DNA of 64,000 bases, taken from NCBI GenBank assembly GCA_014529385.2, contig CM043965.1:17809912-17873911 (forward strand). Direction: 5' to 3'. This document shows, piece by piece, positions 9,466 through 21,266 of this stretch. Position numbers and translations under genes: made by a program. Each line of letters begins with the position of its first letter. The first letter of the stretch is position 1. The notes beneath the pieces were generated by a model that did no database searches, was not told the DNA's origin, and saw only the letters and a program-made list of their open reading frames with translations. The DNA comes from Adiantum capillus-veneris. Lineage: Eukaryota; Streptophyta; Polypodiopsida; Polypodiales; Pteridaceae.

Positions 9466-10863
9466 ATGTTGATCAATATGATCAATATATTAGAGCTTAT
9501 GAGGAGTCAGAGGCTATACTGGGAGCAGCAACCTGTCGAGCCATACACTGAAGAGGAAGTACAGCTTTTAAAAGCTGAGCTGAAAAAGGACGACAAGGGG
9601 AAGAAGAAAGAGAAAGCAGATGAGTCTACTGAACCTCAAGAGAAAGACGAGCAAGCAAACAAAGGGAAAGCCAAGATGACTGAGGACAATCAGCCCTCCT
9701 TTAATGATGTTCCAAGCCCGAAGAAGACGGAAATCATTGTGGAAGAGACCACAGTAGAGATGGACACGCTGGTATGGAAAAGCCGGAGGCCGGACCAAGG
9801 AAAAGGAGATAGATCCAATTCAGCAAAAGAAAACGATTATGAGGATCTGGTAGCGATAGGGTACACTGAAGAAGAGCCCTTGAGGCAGTCTATGGGATCC
9901 CCTACAAAAACAAGTGATCGGAGAGGGACAGAGGAAAAAATAAAGAGTACAAAAGAGAGTGAAGAGAAACTGGACGAGCAGAACGTACTAGAAGAGCCGA
10001 AGCCAGTGGATGTGGTGGCAGAAAAAGCTTTAGAGTTGACAGATGAAGATGAAAAAGACATGCACATGGTGCATGAACTGCTCAGCAAGATCAAAGAAAG
10101 ATCCAAGGCAAAGGAAGTGGAGATTGAGACAGCCAAACAAAGGGAAGCCGAGTTGCAGAGGAAATTAAAGAATGCTATGACTGAATCTGAAAGTCATAAA
10201 GCATCACTCTACGACGCGGAAAACGAGAGAGACGGCTTGATACTCCAGCTAGCCGAGGCTTCAAGAGAAGTAACAAGTGCACAGGAAGCAAGGGAGCGGA
10301 TGGAAGACGACTTGGAGGCGGCTAAAGATGAGTTCATTGAGCTAAGGGAAAGAGTCGAGCTCCAAGAAAGAACAATCACTAGACTCAGGACTACCCCTAG
10401 AGCTAGCAGAGCAGAAACCAAACAAGAGGGAGCTCTTGTACCAGCTCTGGAAGACCAAGTCCGAAGCTTACAAAGAGAGCTAAGATTAGAGCAAGTGCAA
10501 AGGTTGCACATTGCGGAGGGATCATTGGCAGCAGAGGAGAGGCTCACTTTAGAAAATCAAACACTAAGAACAGAGAATGAGACCCTCCACAAACAGCTCC
10601 AAGATCTACAAGAGAAACAAAGAAGAGAGACAGAGACACCACAAGAAGAATCAGGTGGAGCAGCCATAGAGCTACCAGAAACTGGAGAGGCAACCACAAT
10701 TGAAGATCCAGCCCCAGTTCAAGAGGTGGCCTCAACTTCAGGAATCTCTGAAGAAGAAGAACAAAGGCTCCATGACCAAATAGAAAAGTCAACAGAGGAG
10801 AGTGCCAAGGCGGAAATGGAATGGGAGAGGAGACTCCTAATCTCCATTAGACTTCAGGACTAG
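9466..10863 (+). CDS. accessory ORF B, long coiled-coil protein
   Basis: Open frame of 465 residues, highly charged. Residues 1-190 are Glu/Lys rich and low complexity. Residues about 190-400 show continuous heptad-like spacing of Leu, Ala and Met between charged residues, predicting a long parallel coiled coil (for example QREAELQRKLKNAM and LEDQVRSLQRELRLEQ). The C-terminal 60 residues are again acidic. No enzymatic motif, signal peptide or membrane segment is visible. It lies between ORFs A and C and may be joined to them by frameshifts, giving a protein of about 1,100 residues. A scaffold or particle role is inference. Confidence 0.55.
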   Translation: MLINMINILELMRSQRLYWEQQPVEPYTEEEVQLLKAELKKDDKGKKKEKADESTEPQEKDEQANKGKAKMTEDNQPSFNDVPSPKKTEIIVEETTVEMDTLVWKSRRPDQGKGDRSNSAKENDYEDLVAIGYTEEEPLRQSMGSPTKTSDRRGTEEKIKSTKESEEKLDEQNVLEEPKPVDVVAEKALELTDEDEKDMHMVHELLSKIKERSKAKEVEIETAKQREAELQRKLKNAMTESESHKASLYDAENERDGLILQLAEASREVTSAQEARERMEDDLEAAKDEFIELRERVELQERTITRLRTTPRASRAETKQEGALVPALEDQVRSLQRELRLEQVQRLHIAEGSLAAEERLTLENQTLRTENETLHKQLQDLQEKQRRETETPQEESGGAAIELPETGEATTIEDPAPVQEVASTSGISEEEEQRLHDQIEKSTEESAKAEMEWERRLLISIRLQD

Positions 10864-10871
10864 ACACAAAA

Positions 10872-11633
10872 GTGCTCCATGAAGAGTGGATGCAACCCAG
10901 CCTGCCTTTCCCTTTGATGAAGTTTGAAGTGATAAAAACGAAAAAGAGAATAGAGGAGGAGCAGTATGTCGCTCTTTACGAAGGCGACATCACAAAAGAG
11001 GAACAATCAAAGAAGATTGTAGATTCGCAGCCTAGATGGAGGAAAGGTTGGCTGAACAAATACCCAGCCTACCTCATCTACTTGGTAGAGGCACCAAAGG
11101 AGATTCGGGAGGATGCAACCTTCTGCCCGGTGCCAAGAGTCAGAAGCTGGAAAGAGCATGGTAGGATTGCAGAAAAGAAGCCAAATTGGCTTAATTACCC
11201 CAGGATGCCAGGACCAAAGGCAGGAGAGAGAATAGGTAAAGCCTACATGGTGAAAACCCTAACGGGCACCATCAAGCTCTTTACTGGCTCTCCTGACCTT
11301 TCGTGTCAGATGCTCAAGAAAATTTGCAGGACTCTCTTAGCTTGCATTGAAGTGTTTGCGCCAGATAAAGCCACGACCTCGAGTCTACTATCGACGGCCG
11401 ACACAGTCACTGATATGATGTATGATCTTTCATTGCAGCCTTCTCCAAAAGTGTTGCACCTCCTATACCAGAGGATTATGTTTTTGCCTAGCTTCCACAT
11501 GCAAACATTCAAAGAAGCTTTCTACACTGGCTTTTTCACCCACGAAAGTAAAATATTCGGCCCAACCTTGACCATCGGCAACCTACGATACGAATCACAT
11601 TTGCAGATGCTCAAGACGACAGGACTTTATTGA
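10872..11633 (+). CDS. accessory ORF C, unknown
   Basis: Open frame of 253 residues, in a different frame from ORF B and starting 9 bases after its stop. It is mixed in composition, with aromatic clusters (WRKGWLNKYPAYLIYLVE near residue 55 and a Phe-rich stretch FHMQTFKEAFYTGFFTH near residue 210). I recognise no family, no transmembrane helix and no cysteine pattern. It ends 38 bases before the polypurine tract, the position occupied by env-like genes in some plant gypsy elements, but nothing in it looks like an envelope protein. Confidence 0.5.
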   Translation: MLHEEWMQPSLPFPLMKFEVIKTKKRIEEEQYVALYEGDITKEEQSKKIVDSQPRWRKGWLNKYPAYLIYLVEAPKEIREDATFCPVPRVRSWKEHGRIAEKKPNWLNYPRMPGPKAGERIGKAYMVKTLTGTIKLFTGSPDLSCQMLKKICRTLLACIEVFAPDKATTSSLLSTADTVTDMMYDLSLQPSPKVLHLLYQRIMFLPSFHMQTFKEAFYTGFFTHESKIFGPTLTIGNLRYESHLQMLKTTGLY

Positions 11634-11670
11634 CCAATCATAAAAGTCATGTCAGGGACGACATGAACGC

Positions 11671-11682
11671 GGAGGGGGGGAG
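11671..11682 (+). other. polypurine tract before 3' LTR
   Basis: The run GGAGGGGGGGAG lies directly before TGTTGAGCC, the canonical TG start of an LTR. Tract and LTR start touch without a gap, as expected for the plus-strand primer. Confidence 0.8.
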
Positions 11683-12808
<1,126 letters not shown>

Positions 12809-14789
12809 AGGAGATACTCGTTCTAGAACACATATTAGATAGAAAATTATGGATGAACTAGGATTGATTTGCCTTGTGAATTTATAAATGAAATAAAACC
12901 TTTTGAAGATGACTTTGATTTATGTATGAAACTAATGTTTTATGGAAGAACCTGCTATTTGTGAACAGATAACATGACTGAGAATGAGACGATGATGATT
13001 TTGGAGCAATGACAGCTCCTGAATGAACTTGAGAACGAATCATGAATTTTGAATCATGAATGATTCAATGGAACTGCCGTGAGCGCAACAAGAGTTCCTA
13101 TGGGATGACATGACCACACGCTACAACTGAATGATTGACCATTTTGTTTAGTATGAACTCAATGTGTGATTGATGCATTGGGATCCTAAAAAATGATTAC
13201 TCGCACACGATAGTATGCCCACAATTTGCGTTAACAGTTGGACATGGCAATTGTACAATTTTCACCAAATGTGCTGGTAGCTTTTGGCACTAGTGCTTTT
13301 GGGACAAGATGGTTTTGAGTTTGATGCTTTTCATGTAACTGCTTTTGAGAGCCTATAAATATGTGCCATGGGCTCATTCTCTAGAATGCTTTTGCGTGAA
13401 GGTCCATGGATTGGAGTACTTGCGTTGTATTGAGTTGAAGTAATATAAAGAAATACAAAAAGGGGCACCAACATTTAGGGTTAGTGCTCTCTTGGGGTGG
13501 AACTTTGTCATTATCGTCTTGCATCGTGCGTCTCTTTCTGCTTAGTTGTTATTTGAAGTGCTTAAACTTTCTCAGTTTGTTCTATTTTGTTAGCACTTGG
13601 TGACCGTCTCATGACATTGGCAGTGTCTATGCCAAAAGTTATCAATAAATCAACAAGTTGAATTTGGTGCAATGAGGAATGCACAAGAGAGGGGCCACTC
13701 CACTCCTTTGTCATAGATTGCCTATATTGAATAAAGTCACTAATTTCTCTTTGATATTTTAGGGATATTATCGGGATGATAGTATTTTGCGAGATGATTT
13801 TATGAACATATGTGCACTAAATTGGAAATTTCCTTGATTGAATTGAAGACATGTGCTCTTTCATGTGTGTATTGTTAGAGATAGGTAGAAAGATGAAATG
13901 TTTATAGCATTTTGTATGATAATTGATTTAAACTAAGTGCATCTACACATCTGTTAGAGATCAACAAGATTTGTATGTGATGGCTAAGTGAATAAGAGCT
14001 GAATGTGAACTGAATGAGATTCTATCAAGACGTCTATCTGGATGAGAAAGCTGGATACTGTTGTGAGTGCATCAAGAGTTTTAGAAGGATGAGATGGTTG
14101 CACAGTCATCTAGATGCATCAAGAGTTCTAGACAGAATGAGATGTCTAGATTGAATTATTGAAACATGATGTTCAGTGTCAATTAAGTGTATAGTTTTGT
14201 GGATTGCATGCTATGTGGTTGTATACTCTTGTGGGGGTGTTCATGGGCATGGTTTGCTTGATTAAAATGTGAAAAGAAAGGAAATGAATATGATAGTAAC
14301 AAGATTTTGTAGATCAAGACATTTGTGAAAAGATTAGAGAAATTTGGATATGATTGCTAAATAGGTTACGCTGATCATGATTTATATTTGAGACCGTCGA
14401 CAAAAATGTGATTGATCTTCAGTGTGACTAATGTTTTTGTAGAAGTACTAGATTGGTGGAGTTTGGTGCATGAGTACATAGAGTTAGTGTCTACTGAAGA
14501 ATGGTTCTATCCTTTGGTTGTTTTTGCAGGCATAATCAACGGAAATTACAATTCTTTCAAGACAGGGAAATGTCACAAAGTGATGATGTGGCATGCCCAA
14601 CTAGAAGGAAAATGACCGAGAGGACAAGGAGAAACTGAACCTAGAAGCACTTAAAGAGTTTTGAGCATGAGACCTAAAATAAAGGGTTAGGTTTTAAGCA
14701 AGTTAAGGAGCACTGGCCAAGGGGTCTAAAACCCTAAAGATCAAAATATTAACCTCTCAAAGTGATTTTCATAAATTGCACTAGCATGA
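12809..14789. other. non-coding, with LTR-like segment at about 13,200-13,616
   Basis: No supported gene. From about 13,320 to 13,616 the plus strand resembles the minus-strand LTR at 15,029-15,594: a TATA region CCTATAAATATG, GTATTGAGTTGAAG, AATATAAAGAAATAC, AGTGCTCTC then GGGGTGGAAC, and GTTAGCAC near the end. It ends TGACA, followed by TTGGCAGTGTCTATGCC, which could be a PBS, but I cannot match it to a tRNA. The rest is AT-rich without recognised features. Confidence 0.5.
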
Positions 14790-15028
14790 TGATGTGGCAG
14801 GATACAGATTTTTGTGGCTGACGTGGTAGGCTATATGGATTTCCACATTTTGTGCTGCTGGCTGCTAGGCAATTTTACGTAGTGCTTTTGAGAGAAATTT
14901 CTTTTTGGTGAAGTGATTTTGAACCTGATGCTTTTGGGTCTTTGCTTTTAGGCATCCCTTATAAGTTTATAAGTGTCGAGAGGACAGCTCTCGAGAGAGC
15001 ATCTTGATACAGAGTCTTGGAGAGAGTT
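14790..15028 (+). repeat. LTR-like fragment, head-to-head with element C LTR
   Basis: Carries the same GCTTTTGAGAG and GATGCTTTTGGG phrases as the 13.3-kb segment, a TATA-like CTTATAAGTTTATAAG and a short inverted repeat around GAGAGGACAGCTCTC. It runs in the plus direction straight into the minus-strand LTR that begins at 15,029. Confidence 0.45.
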
Positions 15029-15594
15029 TGTAACAACGACCGGCACCACGTGCTAACAGAAATAATAGAGTGAACAACTTTAATCACTTCAAATACAACT
15101 AAACTGAAAGAGATGCACGACACAAAAGAGAGGGTGTGGTGGAGTTCCACCCCGAGAGAGCACTATCCGCAAACTTGGCACCCCTTTCGGTATTTCTTTA
15201 TATTGCTTGAACTCAATACAATGCCCGTACTCCATCCTTTTTGCACCTCCTTGCAAGAGCGTGCCAGAAAATGAGACCTTGGCTCATATTTAAAGGCCCT
15301 TGGCCTCTTAAAAGCAATTATAGGGAAAGAATCAAACTCTAAAAGCAACAGGTCCAAAAGCTGCCAATGCGTTTTACAAAAATCCATACAACTACCACGT
15401 CATCATCATAAAACATGAAAATCCATACAAGTGCCGTGTCAGCATGTCAACGCATTTTTTGTGGGTAGTGCTAAAAAGGGCGGTGGTAATGTGTGTGCTA
15501 GTCTCCACCAATCATGCTATCTTATAGCCTCCCCTTAGCGTACACATTGTCCGGCCATGCCAGTGGCCTTGCCCGTAGGACCCATGTCCTTACA
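15029..15594 (-). repeat. 3' LTR of element C (about 566 bp)
   Basis: In element orientation it starts TGTAAGGACATGG just after a CCAACGGGGG tract and ends GTCGTTGTTACA. Internal signals in element orientation include CCTTTAAATATGAG as TATA region. It is homologous to the plus-strand segment around 13.3-13.6 kb. Confidence 0.65.
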
Positions 15595-15621
15595 TTACCC
15601 CCGTTGGAGAATTGTTTTTGT

Positions 15622-17392
15622 TCATAAAGCATGAATTATGGCATAGAGCTCTCTCTCATAGATATAATAATTATGTTGAGCTCTATCTAACTTTTTACTT
15701 TCAAAGGCTATAGGTCTTCCCTCCTGGAGAAGTACCACACCAATTGCTTTCATTAGGCAAAATTTGGACTCACAAAGGGGCCCTTTAAGGAGTTTGACTT
15801 TACCTCTCTCTACCAAAACAGGCGCATGGATAAATTTTTGCAAACAAAATCCAAAGTTGGCGGAGGTTTGACAGTTAGAATGTCCCTTTCAAGCTCTATC
15901 TACTGATATATAGAACGCCATGAGATTCCTCATATTTTAGAAGATTCTTTTTTGATTCACTTAGATTCCGACAGAGTTGTCACACCATAGGTGAATCAAA
16001 AAATGAATCTTCTAAAATATGAGGAATCTCATGGTGTGCTATATATCAGTAGATAGAGCTTGAAGAGGACATTCTAACTGTCAAACCTCCGCCAACTTTG
16101 GAGTTTGTTTGCAAAAAATTATCCATGCGCCTGTTTTGGTAGAGAGTGGTAAAGTCAAACTCCTTAAAGGGCCCCTTTGTGAGTCCAAATTTTGCCTAGT
16201 GATCACTAGCATCATTCTCTACCACAAATGGCTTAAGTGGGTCAACGATTGCTAGGATGGGAGCAGTGGCTATAGCTACCTTGAGCTATTCAAAACTGTG
16301 TTTTTGGGCTTCTTCCCTTACCTTTTTCTTTAATTTGATCCGTCATAGGAACAACAATTTTGGCATAATCAGAGATATACTATCAATAATATCCAGCCAT
16401 GTCTAAAACTATTTGAAGCTCCTCAACCGTGTTGGGATGTGGCTATCGAAGAATGGCAGCGACCTTGCCAGTGTCCATTTTGATGCCAGAATAAGAGATC
16501 ACATGATCGAGGTAATGTATCTCTATTTCAAAGAAATCGCACTTGCTTTGCTTAGCATACATCACGTGAGCTTGTAGATGTTCGAACACTAATTGTAAGT
16601 GTTCTATGTGTTCATCTGCAATCTTACTATAAATGAGAATGTCATTAAGGAAAACCACAACAAATTATTCAAGATAGGGACGTAAGACACTATCCATGAG
16701 TGTCATAAAATGTAGATGGAGCATTGGTTAAACCAAAAGGCATAACCAAAAATTCAAAATGCCTGGACCATGTTCTAAAGGCAGTTTTGGAGATATCTTG
16801 CAAAAGGATATGCACTTGGTGGTATCTTGAATGAAGATCTATCTTTGTATAGTATCTTTCCCCATGGAGTTGATCAAATATCCACTTGAGGTAGAGAATA
16901 CTTTTTCTTGATGGTTATGGCATTTAATCCACGATAATCTACACACATGCACATAGTACCATCTTGCTTTTTTACCAATAAATATGGTGATGCCCAAGGC
17001 AAAAAGTTAGGTCTAATGAAACCACGGGTAAGGTAGTCAGCCAATTGACTCTCAATCACCTTGGCCTCTTTAGCACTCATACGATAAGGTGGTTTATTCA
17101 CCGATTTAAAGACTGGCAAGACATATATTCCATGTTGAACATCACATATAGGGTGTAAATCCGGTGGTAAATCACTTGAGAATACATCACTATACTCCAT
17201 GAGTAAGTGAGTTAGCTTTTGCCGTGCAAAAGGACAAAGTAAACTAGAGTTATGATGGGATGGAGAATCTTGTAATTCTTGTAATGTTTGTTTTACAACA
17301 GTTGCACGTTGCTCAATAGAACTAAAATGGAGAGCACTTTGGTTAGATTTGTCAAAACTTTGCTTATTATTAGAATTCATTGCACTTTGCAT
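15622..17392 (-). pseudogene. RT and RNase H remnants, element C
   Basis: The RT entry (16,874-17,392) shows [35 protein letters not shown] and [19 protein letters not shown]. The catalytic part (16,443-16,658) has VFLNDILIYSK, where the first Asp of the usual x-x-DD motif is Asn (codon at 16,644-16,646), so polymerase activity is lost. The RNase H piece at 15,622-15,843 retains AIGVVLLQEGRPIAFESKKL and YYIYERELYAIIHAL but lacks the first catalytic Asp. The pieces are out of frame with each other and separated by the inverted repeat. Motifs fit the common plant gypsy type in which RNase H is followed by integrase, here missing. Confidence 0.8.
15754..16198. repeat. 207-bp-arm inverted repeat with 30-bp loop
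   Basis: The left arm 15,754-15,960 and right arm 15,991-16,198 are near-exact reverse complements, with loop 15,961-15,990. The arm contains part of the RNase H coding sequence of element C, so the right arm is a flipped copy. A transcript across it would fold into a long hairpin. Confidence 0.9.
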
Positions 17393-18808
17393 ACCGTTCT
17401 ACAAAATAGAAAGCTTGGCTGTACATATAAGAGGTGTAGATGGTATATTTTTGTCACCAAAAGCACATGTTTAACATTGGCCATAAAGGATAAGTAGTTG
17501 TGTTCATAACTAGTGTGCAATGTGTTTCCTAAACCATGCATCCACTCCCGTCCTAAAACCACGTCAACACGGTCCATGTTCATAACTTGAAAGTCAAGGG
17601 TCATTGTATGATCTTGAACAATAAGCTCAAACCCTTGAACTACCGTGTCCCATAGTTCTTTATCATTGCCACACATCTACTCAACCACATACTTGTGAGA
17701 GTAGGGACTCTGTGTAAGCTTCAATTTCTTGACTAGATTATAGTTCAGGAAGTTATGAGTTGCACCATCATCCACTAAAATATGAACATGTTGTCTATTG
17801 ATAGTGCCATGCATGCGAATCAAATCATGGGGGCCAAAGGTGGGCTGCCACATTGAAGCAAGCACACAACACTTGTGCTTTTCTTTCATATGAAGAATCT
17901 CTACAACACAATATTTAGGAGATGAATCTAACGTGAGGCGTTGCACCGTGTGCATGGACTTTTCTTTGCCTTGCAAAAGAGGACAATCTTTCTTGTTATG
18001 TTGAAATACATCTAAAACACAAATTGTGTTTCTTTGCACGCTCAAAATCAGTAGTGCTAAGAGACCAAGGTGGAGTATCTCGTGATTGCTTAGGCTTCTT
18101 AGCCTCTTGTGGGCATGGAGAGGTAGATTGTCTCTTATTCCTCTTGGAACGTGTGGGAGATCTACCTCGCCATTGGCTCTTAGCCGAATTGCTCTTAGCA
18201 AAATATTCCTAGAGTAGGAAACATTTCCTTTCCTCTCTTGGTCATCATCATATCTTTGGACATGACTGATGGCTTCGTCCAAAGTTTTTGGATGTTGGGT
18301 CTTGACATGAAGACGATAGTCTTTGTCAAGACCCCTATTAAATTCTCGTAACTTTTAAAATTCATCTAGACCTTCTAGTTTTAATATGCTTTCCCGATAC
18401 TTTGAAAGGTGCTATGTGAGAGAGAGGCTAGACATGCGGCATGCATCCCATGCTAAACAATTCTTATCTTCTTCGTTGGAGTCCAAAAACACTTTGGAGA
18501 AATTTCCTTGAAACGCAGCCCAAGACGGAGGACGAGCATCTATTGGAAATGTCATCCACCAACTTATAGGCCTGGCCTTTAATAGAGTTGTTTCCATAGC
18601 GTGTGTCTCAATCTTTGAATATCACTCCATTTATGTAAGAACGTATTGACTGCATCCTTGTTGTGATCACACTCTTCCTTGTGAAACTCAAGAATGGTGA
18701 TATTAGGGCCAATTTTAATGCTTTCCAACTTGCCCCATTCCCTTCTCTATTTGCTCTTACATGCTCCCTCTTCTTAGGAGTCACATCGAATTCAAAGCTT
18801 TGTATCAT
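17393..18808 (-). pseudogene. gag and protease remnants, element C
   Basis: Gag is seen as broken frames at 18,412-18,597 (WWMTFPIDARPPSWAAFQGNF, a capsid-type Trp/Phe pattern) and 18,608-18,808. The zinc-knuckle region near 18,000 (CVLDVFQHNKKDCPL) is degenerate: the Gly-His core is missing. The protease (about 17,680-17,830 continuing to 17,400) has VDDGATHNFLNYNLV, an Asp-Asp-Gly in place of Asp-Ser/Thr-Gly, and ends VVLGREWMHGLG. The order gag-knuckle-protease-RT is the normal gypsy layout. All parts carry stops, so it is non-functional. Confidence 0.7.
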
Positions 18809-18840
18809 TTAACCTTCTGATACTCAATGCAATTCCATCT

Positions 18841-21266
18841 TCTTCGCATATTCGGGAAGGAATTTTGTCACATATTTCCCATCAAACTAATCCATTTTTT
18901 TGACACTGCTTGAAAAGAACTGGTTGTTGAAACCTTCTGTCTTTCTATAGAATGTTGCTATTGGATAAATGAAGCAAATGCTTGCAACATTTGCATTGTA
19001 GCCACATCAAAATGCACACCATCTTGCATTGTGTAATCATTCATTACTCCCACAAACTCTCACCCTGGCTTTCTTTCACATTGGGTTTCTTCAAAAGTAT
19101 GTTGAGAAGTTGGCGGTGCTTTCTAGGAAGGTACCGAATCTCTAGCTATGAGAGCTTGTGTGAGGAGGTAGAAAAGGATTCACTGGATGAAGCTAGTATT
19201 TGGTGATGAATATTTAAAGTGCAGCCATATAAGTCTCTCTTCCACACACTCATGTATGCACAAATTTCTCAAAATAAGACAAAGATGAAAACATCCAAGC
19301 TTAGATTATACCTAATAAGGGTAAGATGAAAGGATTTACTGATGTATTTATAGCAGCTAACATTTGTCGCCCAAACAAACCCTGATTTTTTGTTGAAACT
19401 GTAATTTAATGCTCACAATGATGTATATATTTTTCCTAGCAATTGGAATGAGTTGTGTGTATAAGTTTTCTTGGTTCATGACAAATCAAGTAAGACTCAC
19501 ACCCTAGAGAAAAACAATTATCTGCACAATGAGTGAATTATAATAATTTAGGAGTGGTAAAATAATGAGACATGTGAGAGAGAAGAATTTCTCGTAATCT
19601 TTCATGTCCAAAAACAAGTACATTTCTTTGCTGAAAGTGAATTTTATGACTTAGAAATAAATAATCCTAAGAGATTGCACAAAATGAAAAGGGATAAAGT
19701 TGGTGTTATGTGAGTTATTCATTTATGATAATATAAGCATAAGAAGAAGGATCTTGTTATGGTTGGTAGCTAGGATATGATGAAGATAAAGATAGTGACA
19801 GAGGTGTATGTAGTTACGATTGGTAACTAGGATATAAAGAAGATAGATATAGAGATAGAGGTATATGTAGAGATATATATGTGGTTAGAGAGGGAGAGAG
19901 GTAGAGAAAGACAACAATAAAGAATGTAAAGATTTACATCTTGCAAAATACAACCACAAGTATGTTGATGATTTGTTGAAGAAGTAAGTGAGTAGTAGCC
20001 TTCGACACCTTCTTAGGCCAACCAAAATCCTTTATTGATGAATAAAAGATGTGTACATTAGATAATCACAAGCTTATGTAAATATGTGAGTGCTTACAAA
20101 TGTAGCTCGAACTTCCCCAAGGCCTGCGTAGAAGTTAGGATCCTCTCTATATCTTACTCCCTCCCATCTACATCACTCCATTCACTAAATTTTGATATCT
20201 TTACAAGAAAGAAGAGGGTTCTTTATATAGGTGGAGAGAACCCTCAAGAGTTCCACTTGAAGAGATAGTTCAATGTGAGCAAGACATGATCAGAGTTTAA
20301 AAATGACATGTCTATGATGTAGTTAGGCAGGCTAAGATCCACCAGTTTGATCATATCTCCTATCCAAAGCTCCAAAAATTATGGAAAAAATGAGCTTATC
20401 TTTTAGCCCACAAGCTACAACTTTTATGTTGAACACTTTTCAAATTTGAATAGAAAGTGGAGGCCAAAAACTCTACAAAAACATATGTTTTTTCTTTTGT
20501 AAAAATCTTCAAGCCCCTTTGGATTAAAATTTCTTATGGCTCCAAGAATGCACATGTTATGGTTTATGTAAGCATGACCTTGAATCTTGAAATTACTTAT
20601 GGCTCCAGGAATACACACATCATGGTGCATGGAAGCATGACCTTGATACTTGAAAAGAAGTTTCCAGAGTGTGTATGTATCCCAAAAAGATCCGTATCAA
20701 TTTAAAATAGAAAATAAAATATGATAACATAGAAAATAGGAGACAATATAGTAAACGCGTAATAGTTATAGATTCTAAATATGAGATGAAAGTAGATAAG
20801 TAAAAAATAAAACTCACAGCCATTAAGGATATTTATCCTCGTAAATATTAGTAATAAATTTCAAAAATTTAATCTAAATATTATTAGAATAATGAGATAG
20901 ATAAGGACACCACATTGCATGTCCACGCTTAAGAAATTGATATTGCCTTCTTGGTGTGAGCATACTACTTGCATGTAGAATGGCCAATTTGCAAAAGCCC
21001 CAATCCCTAGCATATAATTAGGACCCATTTGTGATCATCGTTGTTTCCCTCGCTCAACTCCCAAATTATTGTTGCTTTTCTTCCTCTTCATGTATCTTAT
21101 TTTTCAAAAGATAGACTTCACCAAGAAAAAGCAACAATTTTGTGCGGGACTACCTGAATAAATGTTCGCGTATGTCAACTCCCAACGTCTCGGTTCTATC
21201 ACCAAAGTCATCCACCATACTGTGGTTGCATCTTGATCAATTTCCAACAAGGGGCTAAAAGGACCC
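18841..21266. other. non-coding, with LTR-like promoter signals on the minus strand
   Basis: No gene supported. At 20,221-20,229 the minus strand reads TATATAAAG. In that direction, around 20,020-20,050, a CAATAAAGG-type signal follows, an order that resembles an LTR U3-R, but no partner copy is present. A 63-bp tandem duplication lies at 20,533-20,658. Confidence 0.35.
20533..20658. repeat. 63-bp tandem duplication
   Basis: Two copies beginning CTTATGGCTCCA at 20,533 and 20,596, both ending around AAGCATGACCTTGA. They differ at several positions. Confidence 0.75.

Larger units (their letters stand above)
15029..18840 (-). mobile_element. decayed Ty3/gypsy element C
   Basis: Minus-strand order from right to left is gag, protease, RT, RNase H fragment, polypurine tract and 3' LTR. 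Integrase is absent, and the RNase H part is disrupted by a large inverted duplication. Stops and frameshifts occur throughout. A 5' LTR could not be found to the right of gag. Confidence 0.75.

Noticed and set aside
18812-18826. Primer-binding site of element C (TTCTGATACTCA)
   Set aside because: Partial match to the reverse complement of the initiator tRNA-Met site, but no LTR end follows it.
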